Source of the DNA: Engraulis encrasicolus
Lineage: Eukaryota; Chordata; Actinopteri; Clupeiformes; Engraulidae
Direction of reading: 5' to 3'
DNA: 64,000 bases
NCBI RefSeq assembly: GCF_034702125.1
Contig: NC_085872.1
Location: 31,893,376-31,957,375, forward strand
The notes beneath the pieces were generated by a model. That model ran no database searches, was not told the origin of the DNA, and was given only the letters and a program-made list of their open reading frames with translations. The position numbers and the translations under genes were made by a program. This document shows, in pieces, positions 22,076 through 35,310 of the stretch (its first letter is position 1; each line of letters opens with the position of its first letter).

Positions 22076-23216
22076 ACGACTGCATGTTGAAATTGGCTGG
22101 AGTTATCCTTTAATGAAAAAGTCATAAAATGTTTTTGGCATTGACATAATGTTTATGACATGTACACGACATCATATGTATGACGCCGGAGTCAAGTAAA
22201 GTGTTACCGTACCAGTCTAACACTCACTGTATGCGGCATAGCCAATCAATATAAACAGAGATTCCATGAATGTGTCTAAAGAAGAGTAGGCTACAGACCA
22301 TGAAATGTGCATGTTGACGATTCCAGTCGGAGGTGATTCACAAGACTCAGGGCCAAGGATTTCCTTCAACACTTAGTCATGCATGCTCACTGCCGCTAAA
22401 AGCAAAGTCATGCTCTCAAGTAATAGTAAAACTTCTATATGCTGTATTTTGTTTTGACTGCTGAAGTCTTTCTGCAAAGGACGATGACAATTGTATAAAG
22501 GGCTCCTGAGCTGAAGCATAGGAAGAGAAGGGCAGATGTGATGTGATGTAGGGAGAGAGAGATAGAGAGAGAGCGCGCGAGTCTGTAGGCTGTCTGAACA
22601 GGAGACCACTAGACAGACACGTGCTTTCATGCTCCAAGCACCAGAAGCAAGCTGCAGGAGCAAGCTTCCGCCCCCCCCCCCCTCTCTCTCTCTCTCCATG
22701 GTGGTGGTGTTCACATAGGCTGCTGGATGCAGAGAATTGACAGAGGACATCACTGACAGGAGACTATTCTCCCGAGGCACAGTCTTATCTGACTTCTCTT
22801 AGAGATTAGTCACCACCAGACGTCCAGACCTGTTACTTAGAATGTCTATGTAGGCTAAATGCACCCCCTTTGCTAAAGAAAGGAAAGTACACAGTTTTAA
22901 AACATATTGTCTAAAGGTCTAAAATGACTTCAAGAAATCAATTTATCATGGAGAGACAGCATAATCAATGCCATACCATACCATAACCATGGAAATTACG
23001 TTCTCTCTACATGTTCAAGTTATGTTATAACCACGTTGGAACTGCATACTGCACAGTGCACCCTACGTCTAAATGACAGTGTACTGTAAACGCTTTACAT
23101 TTCTTAATAGGCCTGATATATGTGCATGATTGCGATCTTCTTAAGCGCTACATTGACCTTTGGATAATCGTTTTTACATGATTGATATACACTTTACAGC
23201 CCCCCTTTCCTGCTTA
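22076..23216. other. Non-coding; short CT and poly-C tracts
   Basis: A poly-C/CT tract lies at about 22,669-22,697. Nothing else is recognised. Confidence 0.45.
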
Positions 23217-23224
23217 GGGGTGGC

Positions 23225-23382
23225 CAGGGGCGTAGCAACAAATTTTGGGCCCTATGTGCAATCAGCTCCAATGCACCCCCCTCCACCCCAGGCATATATC
23301 TTCATAAATCGGACTGTGTGTGGGCCCGTATAAGGGACCCTGGTGACTCAGTCATACTTTACCCCCCTGAACGACACCCCTG
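23225..23382. mobile_element. 158-bp hAT-type miniature element
   Basis: The ends are caggggcgtagc and, on the minus strand, caggggtgtcgt. The flanking octamers ggggtggc (23,217-23,224) and gtggtggc (23,383-23,390) match at 7 of 8 positions. Short, non-coding. Confidence 0.75.
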
Positions 23383-24102
23383 GTGGTGGCACAGTTTAAA
23401 TGCATGACTTGCAAACCGGGAGGGAGCCAACGTTGTTCATTGGCCTGAGAGTGACCTGACCCATCCAAATAGCTGCTTCCACATCTGATTTGTGAAGTTA
23501 ATTTGAAGGGGGAAAAGACCAAGAGATTATAGGCAAAATACACAGACTGATGAGAAAGAAGGCCAAAAAATTCAAAGGAATATATGGAAGAGAAAGCCCA
23601 CATAATAGCTGGAACTGGATAGTGAAATTGTGATGGGTAAACGAGATCTAATACAGCAAGATAAAGGACGGAAAAGCTCTCCTGACACAAAGCCAGCATT
23701 GTCTGTCGACAGACAGTAGACAGATCAGTGTTCCGAGCATGATTGTGGAAGCAACAGTGGCCGCCGCAGAATACGTCTGTTCTCTGTTTCTCAGCACACA
23801 CACTTGTTAAACCTGCATGCATGTGTCAAAGCCAGAGGCTCAGCTCCTCCGTGGCAGACTTGATGAGGATTTCAAAACAAAAACGATGGCAGCAAGATGG
23901 ATCAGCGCCACCAAGGAAATGGGTTTCTTTTGACCATGTTTGGCTTTGTCAGATGTGGAAGTCAGGACACGGCTTAAAAAAAATCAGTTAGAAGATATGT
24001 AAAGGAATTTCACAAACAAGTCACAGCATGGTAACAAACGTGCATTAAGGATAACCTATGGACTTGAAGGGGGAAATTATTTATAATTAAAAAGTAATGT
24101 GT

Positions 24103-24260
24103 CAGGCCCTGCCGTGGCCAACCGGTGGCGCACTCGCCTGCCGTGCAGCTGGCCCGGGTTCGATTCCCAGCCCGGGTCCTTTGCCGACCCCTCCCCGTCT
24201 CTCTCCCAGTTCGCTTCCTATCCACCTCTCACACTGTCCAGTCAAAAAAGACCCAAAAAA
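24103..24260 (+). mobile_element. tRNA-derived SINE
   Basis: A tRNA-like head carries an A-box-like region (gtggccaaccggtgg) and a B box (gggttcgattccc) about 40 bp further on. A pyrimidine-rich body follows (gtctctctcccag, cctatccacctc), ending in an A-rich tail after gtccagtcaaaaaag. A related copy in opposite orientation lies in a fat1 intron at about 58,995-59,155. It is transcribed by RNA polymerase III when active and needs LINE enzymes to move. Confidence 0.8.
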
Positions 24261-24779
24261 ATATTTTAAAAGGAATGTGTTAACTTCATTGAATTGGAAG
24301 AGAGGAAATTGGTTCACTGTAAAATCATCAGATAGCTTGATGCCCAGGAGCAACTGTTTTGCTCCCATCCCATAACCCGAAGTGACCCTGATAAAACACC
24401 AATGTCTGGCAGCCTCCCTTGTCAACCAGAACCCATTCAGTGTCCCACCCACTCTACACACACTGCAGTCAAAGTCAGGGTAACAACATATAAATACAGA
24501 CAGACAAATGTCGCCTTGAATGTGTGTTACTTTGGACATTATCTTACCTGCCCTCAAAGTTTGAGCAGTGTTTAAGGAAACTTGGCCGTTTTTTGGAGGC
24601 AGGTTGAGCTCAAATCGATGCCCCAGCGTCACGTGTATCCTCTGCTGAGGCCCCCACCAAAGTCAGTGTGCAGCACGTTGCCCTCTATAACTCTGCCCAT
24701 AATCCAAATTTAGCATGGTACCACCATCACCATGGCAACGGCCACAACACCACAACTGCCACCAGAACCACTACCACCG

Positions 24780-24930
24780 CGCATTTGCAACACAGGATAA
24801 AATAGGCACAGGACATATCCCCACAACCACCGCATTTGCAGCACAGGATAAAATAGGCCCCAGGACATATGTATGCCGACTATTAACAACACAGGATATA
24901 ATATGCACAGGACATATGCTGGACATTATA
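24780..24930. repeat. Minisatellite, about 52-bp unit, three copies
   Basis: Each unit contains acacaggata(t/a)aata followed by ggacatat. The third copy is the most diverged. Confidence 0.8.
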
Positions 24931-25939
24931 TAAACAGTACACCTCTTCAGTGCCTTATTGATTCCTGTTCAAGCCCTCAATCTCTACACACTTCTAGGGG
25001 AGTCAACTTGAGCACCACAGGAGGATGCTGCCGGGAAGATATGTCCATCAGGTTGTGTTCAAAGACCGCCCTATATGATCAAGACACAACATGGATCCTG
25101 CTGCTTACATGTAGTGTGATTCCATGTCACTAGCCTAAAGTGTGGAGCATGAAGTACACCATGGGGAATGTAAGACCCCCACCCACCTGGCTTAAAAAGC
25201 ACTGGCATGCCTCGTGTCTCTGAGAGCTGCGAGAGCTGCGAGAGCTGCCGGCCACCAAAAAGGCCCTTTAAGCCAGCAGCGGGATGCGGGGGCTCTGGCC
25301 CAAGGCCCCAGTGGATCCATTTTGTTTCTAGTTGCCAAGACATCAAAGGCTGAGCAGCTGGACTTAATCGGCAGCATGTTATCCCAGCGAGCCGCTGTGT
25401 GTATCAGTGGATCAGTGGCACCCCCCCCACCTCCCTTTGGTCCAGCATGTTTAGTGCCAATGCTGTACTGTAGAACGGCCAGTGCCTCAACCCTGGTCCA
25501 CACGGAGAAAAAAAAAACACACACACACAAAATGTCTCCTGCTTCTTTTCCTCTGTGTGTTTGGTAAGCGTCTGCAAATAATAAAAAAGTGATGTGAATG
25601 ATATTTAAAAAAGAGGGTGGATAAAAAAGGCATCTTAGAGATAAAGACAGGAAATACTTAGATGCAAAATAAAATGACATGAGAATACATTTGAGTTTGG
25701 TGAGGTAGGCTACATCAAAAGAGAAAAGAAATACACTAAAGGAGAAACAAGGAACAACCATAATTGTGAATAGATGGAAGCTTTTGGCTGAGAGATTCCT
25801 GAGAGGCGAGAGACAAGGGGAAAAAAAGACAGGCAGAGATGAGATATTGCCTCAATAGCAAAGTCGGAAATTGAAGATATTTATAGATCCACGTGGGCAC
25901 GGAGAAATCCCCCCCCAACCCCTTCCCACCTGTGTATGA

Positions 25940-26095
25940 GCAGCCAATCAGGAGGGAGGTCCTCTATCAGCCGACCAATCAGCGATCCAAACGTGAGACA
26001 CTTGACTCAGCATGTCCCGCCTCTTTGGCACTCAGTCAAAGCAGCTGCACGTGGGTCCTAAAATAGCACAGCGGGCTGGTACTATTTTTGTCTCC
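25940..26095. promoter_or_regulatory. Candidate cis-regulatory island
   Basis: Within about 155 bp there are two CCAATCA boxes (25,944 and 25,975), an AP-1 type TGACTCAG (26,003-26,010), abutting E-box-like GCAGCTGC and CACGTG (26,041-26,053), and A/T-rich MEF2- or CArG-like ctaaaatag and ctatttttg (26,058-26,066 and 26,082-26,090). The sequence is not low complexity. Whether it serves mtnr1a or an unseen transcript is unknown; short motifs also occur by chance. Confidence 0.35.
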
Positions 26096-26354
26096 TCAAA
26101 CAGAGGGACTCTGGGCAGACTCTCCTCACTGCAGAGATACACAAGGTGTGTACATATGCTCTTTTAGCCATGCAGCTACAGAGCTCTACATCTGCTCCCC
26201 AAAATATCAACACCTCTGAATACAGCAGCTCATTGACAATGGCTGGGCCTCCAACAATGTCTCTTGCGTTAGATAAAGAGGTCTTGTTGTCAGATAAAGA
26301 GGTGGTGTGAAATGATATAGGCATTTATTGTATCTTGTTTCTGAGACACTACCA

Positions 26355-26449
26355 AATGAATGAATGGATGAATGAATGAATGAATGAATGAATGAATGAA
26401 TGAATGAATGAATGAATGAATGAATGAATGAATGAATGAATGAATGAAT
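26355..26449. repeat. AATG microsatellite
   Basis: About 23 tandem tetranucleotide units with one GGATG interruption near the left edge. Confidence 0.95.
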
Positions 26450-26612
26450 TGAGAAGACCAAGTTTGAAAGACAGCAGGGGGAGAAAAGGGAGGGATGGAG
26501 GAAAAGAGGAGGATGTGGCCTCAGTGTAGACATACTAAATGCAGACCTGCCACTCCCATGCAGATGTTCTGAGTCTGTGAAGGAGAAACATTTAGTACAG
26601 CTAAAACAACTG

Positions 26613-26735
<123 letters not shown>

Positions 26736-26867
26736 CGTGGGGGGACCTAAACGTTTCCTGAGGGAACCTATGTTCCCTGAAGGTTCAGGGGCAATTGAAG
26801 GACATGGCTCCACAAAAACATTTGGTCATTCGCAGAACGTTTAGCTTCCTCAGAGAACTTTTAGAGG

Positions 26868-27200
26868 TTAAAGCAGCGTAGAGAACAGTCCAAGGTGGGA
26901 GGGGAGGTGATCAGTGGAGAGGCCCAGGTCTGCACAGGCACAAAGGGCGCTTGAGTTCAATGTCATGGATGAAGAAGAGGGGGCTCTTCCTCTGTCCCAG
27001 GATGTGTATGCCTTTTTTTGTTTTGCCAGTGTGGCATGTTGAGGGACTAGAATTAGGGCATCTGTGATTTGCACCCCAAGAAACTTGGTACTGTTGCCGG
27101 TTTTCCTGAAGAATGGTTCATGACTGGGGAAAGATTTTCTGCAGTCAATCAACATGAGATGTTGATTTTGCACTAGTCTGTCAACTGTTTTGAATCTCAT
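26868..27200 (-). pseudogene. LINE reverse transcriptase C-terminal fragment
   Basis: The minus-strand translation contains TKFLGVQITD and, further on, ATLAKQKKAYTSW. These correspond to the FLGV...LAKKAQQR block downstream of the catalytic centre in L2/Rex1-type reverse transcriptases, and the larger LINE at 9-13 kb carries a cognate block. The catalytic centre is absent; it is a short, decayed, truncated remnant. Confidence 0.6.
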
Positions 27201-27356
27201 CCATGTAGTCTTATTTTCCTTCTATTTGTGACAAATGATTACTCAAAAAGATGATAGACAGGCTGGCTGTTGGAAGTAACACATTGTAAATGGCCCTCAT
27301 GGTACCTTTCTTAATGAGAGCCAGGCGGAGTGATGAGCTACGTGACTGAATACCCG

Positions 27357-27416
<60 letters not shown>

Positions 27417-27456
27417 TCGTTCGTTCGTTCGTTCGTTCGTTCGTTCGTTCGTTCGT

Positions 27457-27531
<75 letters not shown>

Positions 27532-27537
27532 GTCTGT
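27357..27537. repeat. TTTC / TTCG / TTTC compound microsatellite
   Basis: A block of about ten GTTC units sits between two long TTTC arrays, consistent with one T-to-G change that then expanded. Confidence 0.95.
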
Positions 27538-27644
27538 CTCTAAAATTCAAATGTAATGTTGGGCCGAACATTCTGTACATAACTGCAGCACAATGCAACA
27601 TGCATCATGTAAATTCAATTTCAGATCAAAGAATATATGCTATT

Positions 27645-29189
27645 GGGTCATTTCACGTGAAATCAGACACTTTGGGACCCGACCGACCCGGATTTCGATC
27701 ATACTTGGTGTGCCTTTTCAGTAGCAAGGTAGCACCCCAGAACTGCATTGGTTTGAATCTGACACTAATATTAAGGGAGAAACAGACTAGGAAAGGTTCA
27801 CATGTGAGGGTAGGACACTATACATTCAGCCTTGAATATATCAGTCAGTGTTAGTCACAAAAAGATGCCTGTGGTGTTGTTTGAAAGCTCTTTTCTGGCT
27901 CTACATATTACACAATCACCTTGGAATACAACTACTCTCAGAATATGAATTATGATAAATTGAAAAATTAAAAATTGAATATCTAAAAAACTCATATTTT
28001 AAAATGGCCAGTTCCTTGTCCAAACGTAGCCGGCAATGTCATGAGCAGCACCTAAAATGCTGGTGTTCGGTTTGTTATTCATTTCAGAGAGAATTTGACT
28101 CACAAATATGGCATCATACAGACCACTTACTAATAATATGGTAATACCATAGTAGCATCACATGACAAAACAAAAACAAAACAAAATGGTCAGTGTCCAT
28201 GGTCCCAGGTTTCAGAAACTAAGGCAGATGTCCATTTATACATACCAAATGATGATATGTGAATGTTTGAACATTCCTTCTCTGTGTACCTGTGCCATCT
28301 TCCCTTTACCGTACTTTAAAGAGATAATCAATGGCTACACTCTCATTTTGTACTCTACCAGTGCATTTGAAGCAACAGCTGTGTCTTTTGTAGATAATGT
28401 ATAAGTACGTCCCGTTGCAGTTACAGGTTCCACTACCAGAAGCATATCCTGATGATCCATGACAAGTCTATCTGGTCTGAAGGGAAAAGTGAAGGATGGA
28501 GATGGCCCATGAGGATGCAGGAAGTTCAGTTTCACCTCTCTCCAGTGCTCGGCATACATTCCTCAGCACATGCTAGCCACCAGTTGCCATCATATACAGC
28601 TACAACATACCCTTTGATGCTTGAAAATGTAACACATTCCTTTACTGAGCTCACTCTTTCAACTCTGCCTTCTCTGAATGCTCAAAATGGCCTTACTTCC
28701 ACTGTGTCCATTGACAATGGGCAGAAGCTGTGTAGTTTTTGAGTACCTGGAATAGTTCTTGCAGATTCAAACCGTTTCAACAAGTTCTCAGCTTCATGAT
28801 GGTACATATCTGTTGTGGCAAACTGGCAATGGATGTTCTTGACATTATCCTTGACAAATTCAAACAGTTGGTATGGCGTTACAATTTAATTGTCAATAGG
28901 ACGTTGCAGACTTCCTGCACAATATAAGAACCTTAAAATTACAACAAATTTGTGCCACCACGAGGCAGATTTTCACATACCTGCAGAGTGGCACTTTTTT
29001 GCCACATCACATGGCAAAGGTCCATGTGATGGCGTTGGAGGGACAGTTAAATGGCTTGCTGCACGAGCAAGTCTGCAACGTCCTATTGCAGTTCTGGGGT
29101 GCTACCTTGCTACTAAAAAGGCACACCAAGTATGATTGAAATCCGGGTCGGTCGGGTCCCAAAGTGTCTGATTTCACGTGAAATGACCC
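27645..29189. mobile_element. 1.5-kb DNA transposon with ~105-bp terminal inverted repeats
   Basis: Both ends start gggtcatttcacgtgaaatc and stay nearly identical for about 105 bp (through gtagcaaggtagcacccc). The sequence tatt flanks both sides (27,641-27,644 and 29,190-29,193), a possible 4-bp target duplication. The interior has a plus-strand coding remnant near 28,980-29,100 with FFATSHGKGPCDGVGGTVK, broken by stops upstream. I recall similar words in predicted fish and invertebrate proteins of transposon origin, but cannot name the family. This copy is not autonomous. Confidence 0.8.
28950..29135 (+). pseudogene. Decayed transposon-borne coding remnant
   Basis: The plus-strand frame reads HHEADFHIPAEWHFFATSHG and then KGPCDGVGGTVKWLAARASLQRP, then runs into the right terminal repeat. 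The composition (His, Cys, Gly-rich) looks like a genuine protein domain rather than chance. Upstream, frames 28,452-28,742 and 28,739-28,927 may be further pieces in other frames. Function unknown. Confidence 0.45.
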
Positions 29190-29193
29190 TATT

Positions 29194-31897
29194 GCATCAT
29201 TAGTAGCTATTGCATCATTAGTAGCATTAGATGCAGGGTGGAATGGGGGTCCAAAAGCAGAGCAGCGAGCAGTGTTTTTGTACAGCTGATGTGAGTTAGC
29301 ATGAGATAGCAAAGTGGTTACTCACATCTGTGTAAAGGTGCTATGGTGATTGGCAGGTGTGGCCTTCTCAGAGTGCACCCATAATTGCTGGGTTGGCAAG
29401 GAGTTATTCTCTTGCAGCACATGGCAATGGCAGATATCATTGCATGTCTGCCTATCTGTCCATCCGTCCCTCCGTCCCTCCGTCTGTCTGTGTCTGTATG
29501 TGTCTCTCTGTTTGTGAGACAGCTGGATTTATTAAGGTTGGCAGTCTGAGGCAGTTACACTGTGACACTGTGTTCTAATGGATTGCCAGGCAGTACATAT
29601 AGGCCCCATTCCGCTCATATACAGTATAATCAGACTATGCCATACCAGCCGCCCAACCTAACAAGACCTAACTAGACAGCCTGCAAGGCTCAGTAAGTGC
29701 ACAACATTGCGGGGTGTTTTCTGGTAAGTGCTACACTTTGAATGCGGTCTTTGACTGTAATGATCTAAACCTGATGTCTTAACATAGTGTTTCACAAATA
29801 ATTTGGTTTGGGGTCTGTTTGGATGAATTGCAAACAAATGTACATGACTATTAGGATATTCATACATCTCACCATCTCATGGAAATAGATACATAACCCA
29901 TCGGACAGATGGAGGAGACCAGAGTAAATATACACAGTTAACAGTGTCACACAAGTACTTCATGTGTAATTAGACAGGGCTGCCCATCACTTAGAACATC
30001 AGTAGGTTTGCATTTCAGTTAATAAGAAGGAGGTGAACAGCTTCAGTCAAAGCTGTAAGCCTTAAAAGTATGCATGTTAAATCTGTCTACATTCCAGGCT
30101 TGAACCTTTCCATCAACTGTTGTGTGAAATAAATTAAAATGCCTTAGCACATTATAACTAGACACAGGATATTGAATACAGAAAGAGTATATCTTTGTTT
30201 ACATTTTTAAAGAGCCACTCATTTGGACTTTTGGGACTATTTAGAGTTTGTTTGGTTGTCTTCCTGCCAAAGAACTATGCCACCATCTGCTGGTTAGTGT
30301 GAGGAACAACAGAGACATATTTAGGTGAAGGCCTTACATAGTACAGTAGATATCTGAATAACATTTGCAAACCATGGCATAAATGTGTGGAAAATCTATT
30401 CAATCAAGCTACCCCTAATAAATGCAGACAAGGTAACATTTAATATTCATGAGAACCTTCTGCCCAATTATCAGTGCATGTTTGTTTAATGGTTTACGGT
30501 CTGATACCATTTAGAATGTTAATCGGATCCATGAAGCATGAGATTAAAACCCAGTCCTTAGGATTGCTGTATACATTGCTCATACATTTCCCAGGCATCT
30601 TCTGCGGTTTACACAGCACACTGCTATTCAGATGGACACCAGTGATCTGTCATGTCAGCCATTAACCATAGGCCTATTCCTCATGACCTGATTCCACATT
30701 AACCCTTGCCTTGCAAAGGATGTCTGCGGTCTGTTTAGGAAGAGCATTACTGTAGCAGCTAATGTCTATGATGTGGATGAGAGTCAAAAAGTGTTTGTTC
30801 TCATGATGTGAATACTAATGACTTATTTTATTATTATTATTATTATATTATTATGTGATCTTTTTCTATGTGCATGGGCGACTGAACAGCATTTTCTCAA
30901 GTCAATATTTTGCCGCAAAGTGAAGAGCTTCATGGCATTACCTGTTAGTTTTAAAATATTTCCCCCATAGGTCTGAGGTTCTATTATGGCACATGAATAC
31001 ACATGAATGATGAATATACATATTTATTAGTCCACTCGAAACAACATACACAGCATGCATTTTGAAGGGCACTACAGAAATGGATGAAGGTGAACTATAG
31101 TTTCCAGCATGGTAAGCATCAGGCAGTAATATACAGTATACCCACTTCAAAAAAGTAGACTACACCGCTGTACCACGCTATGAGCTGTGTGGCAATAAAA
31201 TGTTTTTGGAAAGTGTACAACAGTTGGATCTCACCAACTGCGGAGGCGTCCATTCCCTTGTAGGCTATGGATTTAGTTGGGCTATAATGCACCTGTGCAT
31301 GCCTGTGTAGCACTACTGTTTAGATAGTACCCTGCAAATGTATCACCCTCTGTTCACTGATTGGTGAGATTACACAGTGACTATAAGTGGAAGCAATTAT
31401 CAGACATTACCACAGATGTCATAGGTGTCTCTTTTATGGCAGGCATGGACATACATTTAGGTGTGGATGATGAGGACATGTCCATACCACTTTTGAGATC
31501 AACCTACTGTAGCTGGTCCCCACCACTGTTTCACCAACATAATGCAAACCATGCATACAAGCAGAATTTGCAATATTAATGTCCTCACCACTTTCTAAGC
31601 CAAACCTACACATCTGATGGCAGGGATAATTGTATATTTGGAGATGATAAACTGGAATTAAAACGATTCAAGAAATGAATGTACCTTAATCCATTTTGTA
31701 TGGGCAAAGTCTTGAAATATTGAAATCTCCAGATGGTTTCCATTGGTTTCCATTGACCCCAAAATGGTATTCATCTAGACATGAAGGCCCATTTCCTTAT
31801 AGTAGGCCTATAGGCCTAAAACATTGAAAATATATTTGAAATATAAACTTGAGCTTTTCCGACTGTCTCTCTCATCCTTCATTCCAGAGTATTCCAA
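29194..31897. other. Mostly unique non-coding sequence
   Basis: An 18-bp direct duplication (tattgcatcattagtagc) follows the transposon at 29,190-29,225. No exon, RNA gene or bounded repeat is recognised in the rest. Confidence 0.45.
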
Positions 31898-32027
<130 letters not shown>

Positions 32028-32321
32028 AGGAGTATGTGTATGTGTGATTTTGTGTGTATGCTTGCCTCATTTATGAGTTTATGTCAGATGTATAATTTTA
32101 TTTATACCGGAATGTTTGTGTGATTGCTTCTTCTGGACATTATAAAACATGTCTGAAAAAGATGTTTTGGAAATGTTTCTCCATGTTTTGTCGTTTTGGC
32201 CAGGTTGATAAATGGAATGATTTCGGGTCCAATCAGTTCATTTGGAGAGTGTGAGCATGTCTGAAAGATGTGGAGAAAAGAACTCAACCGCGAAATGAAG
32301 CCCTGAGGGAAAGATGTGCAT

Positions 32322-32792
<471 letters not shown>

Positions 32793-33485
32793 AATTCATG
32801 GATCTAATTCATGTTCAATTGACTAGTCCAATTATTTTGTCTGACAGGTTGGATCACGATCAAGAAGGTTTTACAAATTCCTTTACAAATCCCACCTGAG
32901 TAGAAAGATAAATATTGAATGACTTATTGATTATACGAGTGGACTAGTCTATCAGACTGCATGACCTTATCAATGTACATTGCTTACTCGAATGTTTTCC
33001 ATTGGCGAACTTAGCATCTCCGCATGCCTGAAAGTCTTTGTGTACAGGTTTAACTATGCTATCAAGTTTGCACACGGTTAGTCAATACTCCAGTAAGATA
33101 AGCTAAGCAAATCTCCGACACAAACATGCAGCAGCACAGGTGTGTGTGTGCCTATAGGCTGGGCTTTTTACTGACTCACTGCAGTGAGAATAGGCATGCC
33201 ACCTCAGTTTCACTAAAAACGGGTGGTGGACAAGTGAAACCGATAACGTCTTAGACTAACACATTGTTTTGTATTCCCATTGCCAACTACCTTTATACTT
33301 ACTTACAATGTCGACACCAGTTAAGACTCTACATCATAACAGCAGGAGTATTAGGAGTATTAAAGGAAAGAATAAAGATCTCCACTCATTATTTAGGCTA
33401 CATCAGACTGTACCTCAGACATTATGCTGACTTCACTCACTAGCTTTCAATAAGACAAGCATTTTTCTTCTGTGTTTCCTAGTTG

Positions 33486-33669
<184 letters not shown>

Positions 33670-34370
33670 CGGTTGTTTTAGCTGTACTAAATGTTTCTCC
33701 TTCACAGACTGTGTGTGTGTGTGTTTGCTTTACTAGTAAAGAAAGAAATCAAACGATTTGTACCGTATAAAATCAAATCTTATCTATCATGCTTGTATCA
33801 TGCTTTGTGGGCTATGTTTCTTTTCTGTATTATTTATTGTGACGCACAGTGTCATTCTGAGTGACCTAACTGTAAAGTGTAACTGTAACTCACCAGGCTC
33901 ATGTGTAGATAGCATTTTACAATTAGGCTACAGTCTTTTCTTAACAACACTAGTTGTATCAAGGTTTTGATACCGCACCTTTTCCGGAGATAAGCTCTTT
34001 TAACACCTTCCCTTAAGTTAAATGGTTGAGTTTGAAATTGTCTTACCTTTCTCTTAGGCTGGTGATGGTACTTCTCATAGTATTACCATTGAATATTATG
34101 GCTTCAGCGTGCTGCTAGCTGAAAACATACGATTCAACTAGGCCTGTGCAGTCGCCTTCGACTGCTAAAGGTATTTCCCCGAAACGTGACGCTTCCAGTC
34201 CCCAATCATTCCTACCGATCCCGTCCACCTTCTTATAAACTTATACATTAAATAAAAAATATGAAAGAAATATATTTAATATCTATACATAGATCAATGA
34301 CATGATAGGCTTAAAACCAAATGACTATTGTGAAAACGAAGCAAAAAAAATGGGGCAAATGAAAACACTG

Positions 34371-34697
34371 GTTTAATGTTTCACTATTACAGTGGATCTA
34401 CCACATTAGGTACAGTGTAATAACCAGTGTAACAATATTTAATACCGTGTAACACCATGTACCAATTTTGTACTTGTTATATTAAAATAAGAGCAACGGG
34501 AACTGGGTGTCACAGACTTTTCTTTCAGTTTTGATGACAATTTTTTACTTACATCATGTATTTATGTGTAAGTGGTATTACGGTATTACATATTGTTACA
34601 CTGGTATTACACTAGCATTACTATTAAATACTGTTACACTGGTTATTACACTGTACCTAATGTGATAGATCTACTGAAATGGTGAACCATTAAAATA
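34371..34697. mobile_element. Foldback element with ~70-bp inverted arms
   Basis: The left arm has cacattaggtacagtgtaata then accagtgtaaca; the right arm has the complement (tgttacactggttattacac then tgtacctaatgtg). The loop is about 180 bp and rich in GTATTAC words. Non-coding. Confidence 0.8.
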
Positions 34698-34729
34698 AGG
34701 TGTTACCGGGCAAATCAATCCACCCAGTT

Positions 34730-35310
34730 ATGGGAAAAATGAAAATGCCGCCATTTTGAAAGTGTTAGCCTCCAAAATCTAATCTGGGACAAATCCATGC
34801 AACTGGTCAGAAGTTATGGGCCAAACAAAAATTCGGCCATCTTGAATTCAGCCATCTTGAAAGTGCTGGCCTCCAACATCTAATCAGTTAATGGAGCATT
34901 AACACACTGAATCTGGGACAAATCCATCCACCCAGTCAGTAGTTATGGGGCAAAAAAAAATCCCATCTTGAATCCAGCCATCTTGAAAGTGTTCACCTCC
35001 AAACGCGAATCAGTTCATGAAGCTACCCTAGAGCATTCACACACCAAATCTGGGACAAATCCATCCATCCCGTCAGAAGTTATGGGCCAATTTTTTTTCG
35101 GCCATCTTGAATTCAGCCATCTTGAAAATGTTGACCTCCAAACTCGAATCAGTTCATGAACCTACCCTAGGGCATTCACACACCAAATCTGGGACAAATC
35201 CAACCATCCGTTCAAAAGTTATCTCGTTAACACGAAAGACCTAACGCGGTGGCGGCGCACGCAAACCATTACATCCCCGACACTCCGCGTTTCAGGGATA
35301 TAATTAGGCT
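34730..35310 (+). repeat. RTE-like 3' region with ~135-bp tandem units
   Basis: Four units each start tctgggacaaatccatccac or a close variant. The complete ones contain gccatcttgaa(t/a), a ggcctcca/acctccaaac block and gcattcacacaccaaa. The last unit continues into gttaacacgaaagacctaac and a CpG-rich end. This arrangement is familiar from 3' untranslated regions of fish RTE-type LINEs. No reverse transcriptase is present. Confidence 0.65.

Noticed and set aside
22541..22697. Short purine/pyrimidine tracts as regulatory GAGA sites
   Set aside because: Indistinguishable from low-complexity repeats common in this window.
23352..23822. 156-residue open frame on the minus strand
   Set aside because: Starts inside the flank of a hAT element and shows no protein family character.
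24103..24180. Functional tRNA gene
   Set aside because: A and B boxes are present, but the sequence continues into a SINE body with an A-rich tail and does not close a clean acceptor stem.
24102..24632. 176-residue minus-strand frame
   Set aside because: Runs through the SINE at 24.1 kb in antisense; no domain.
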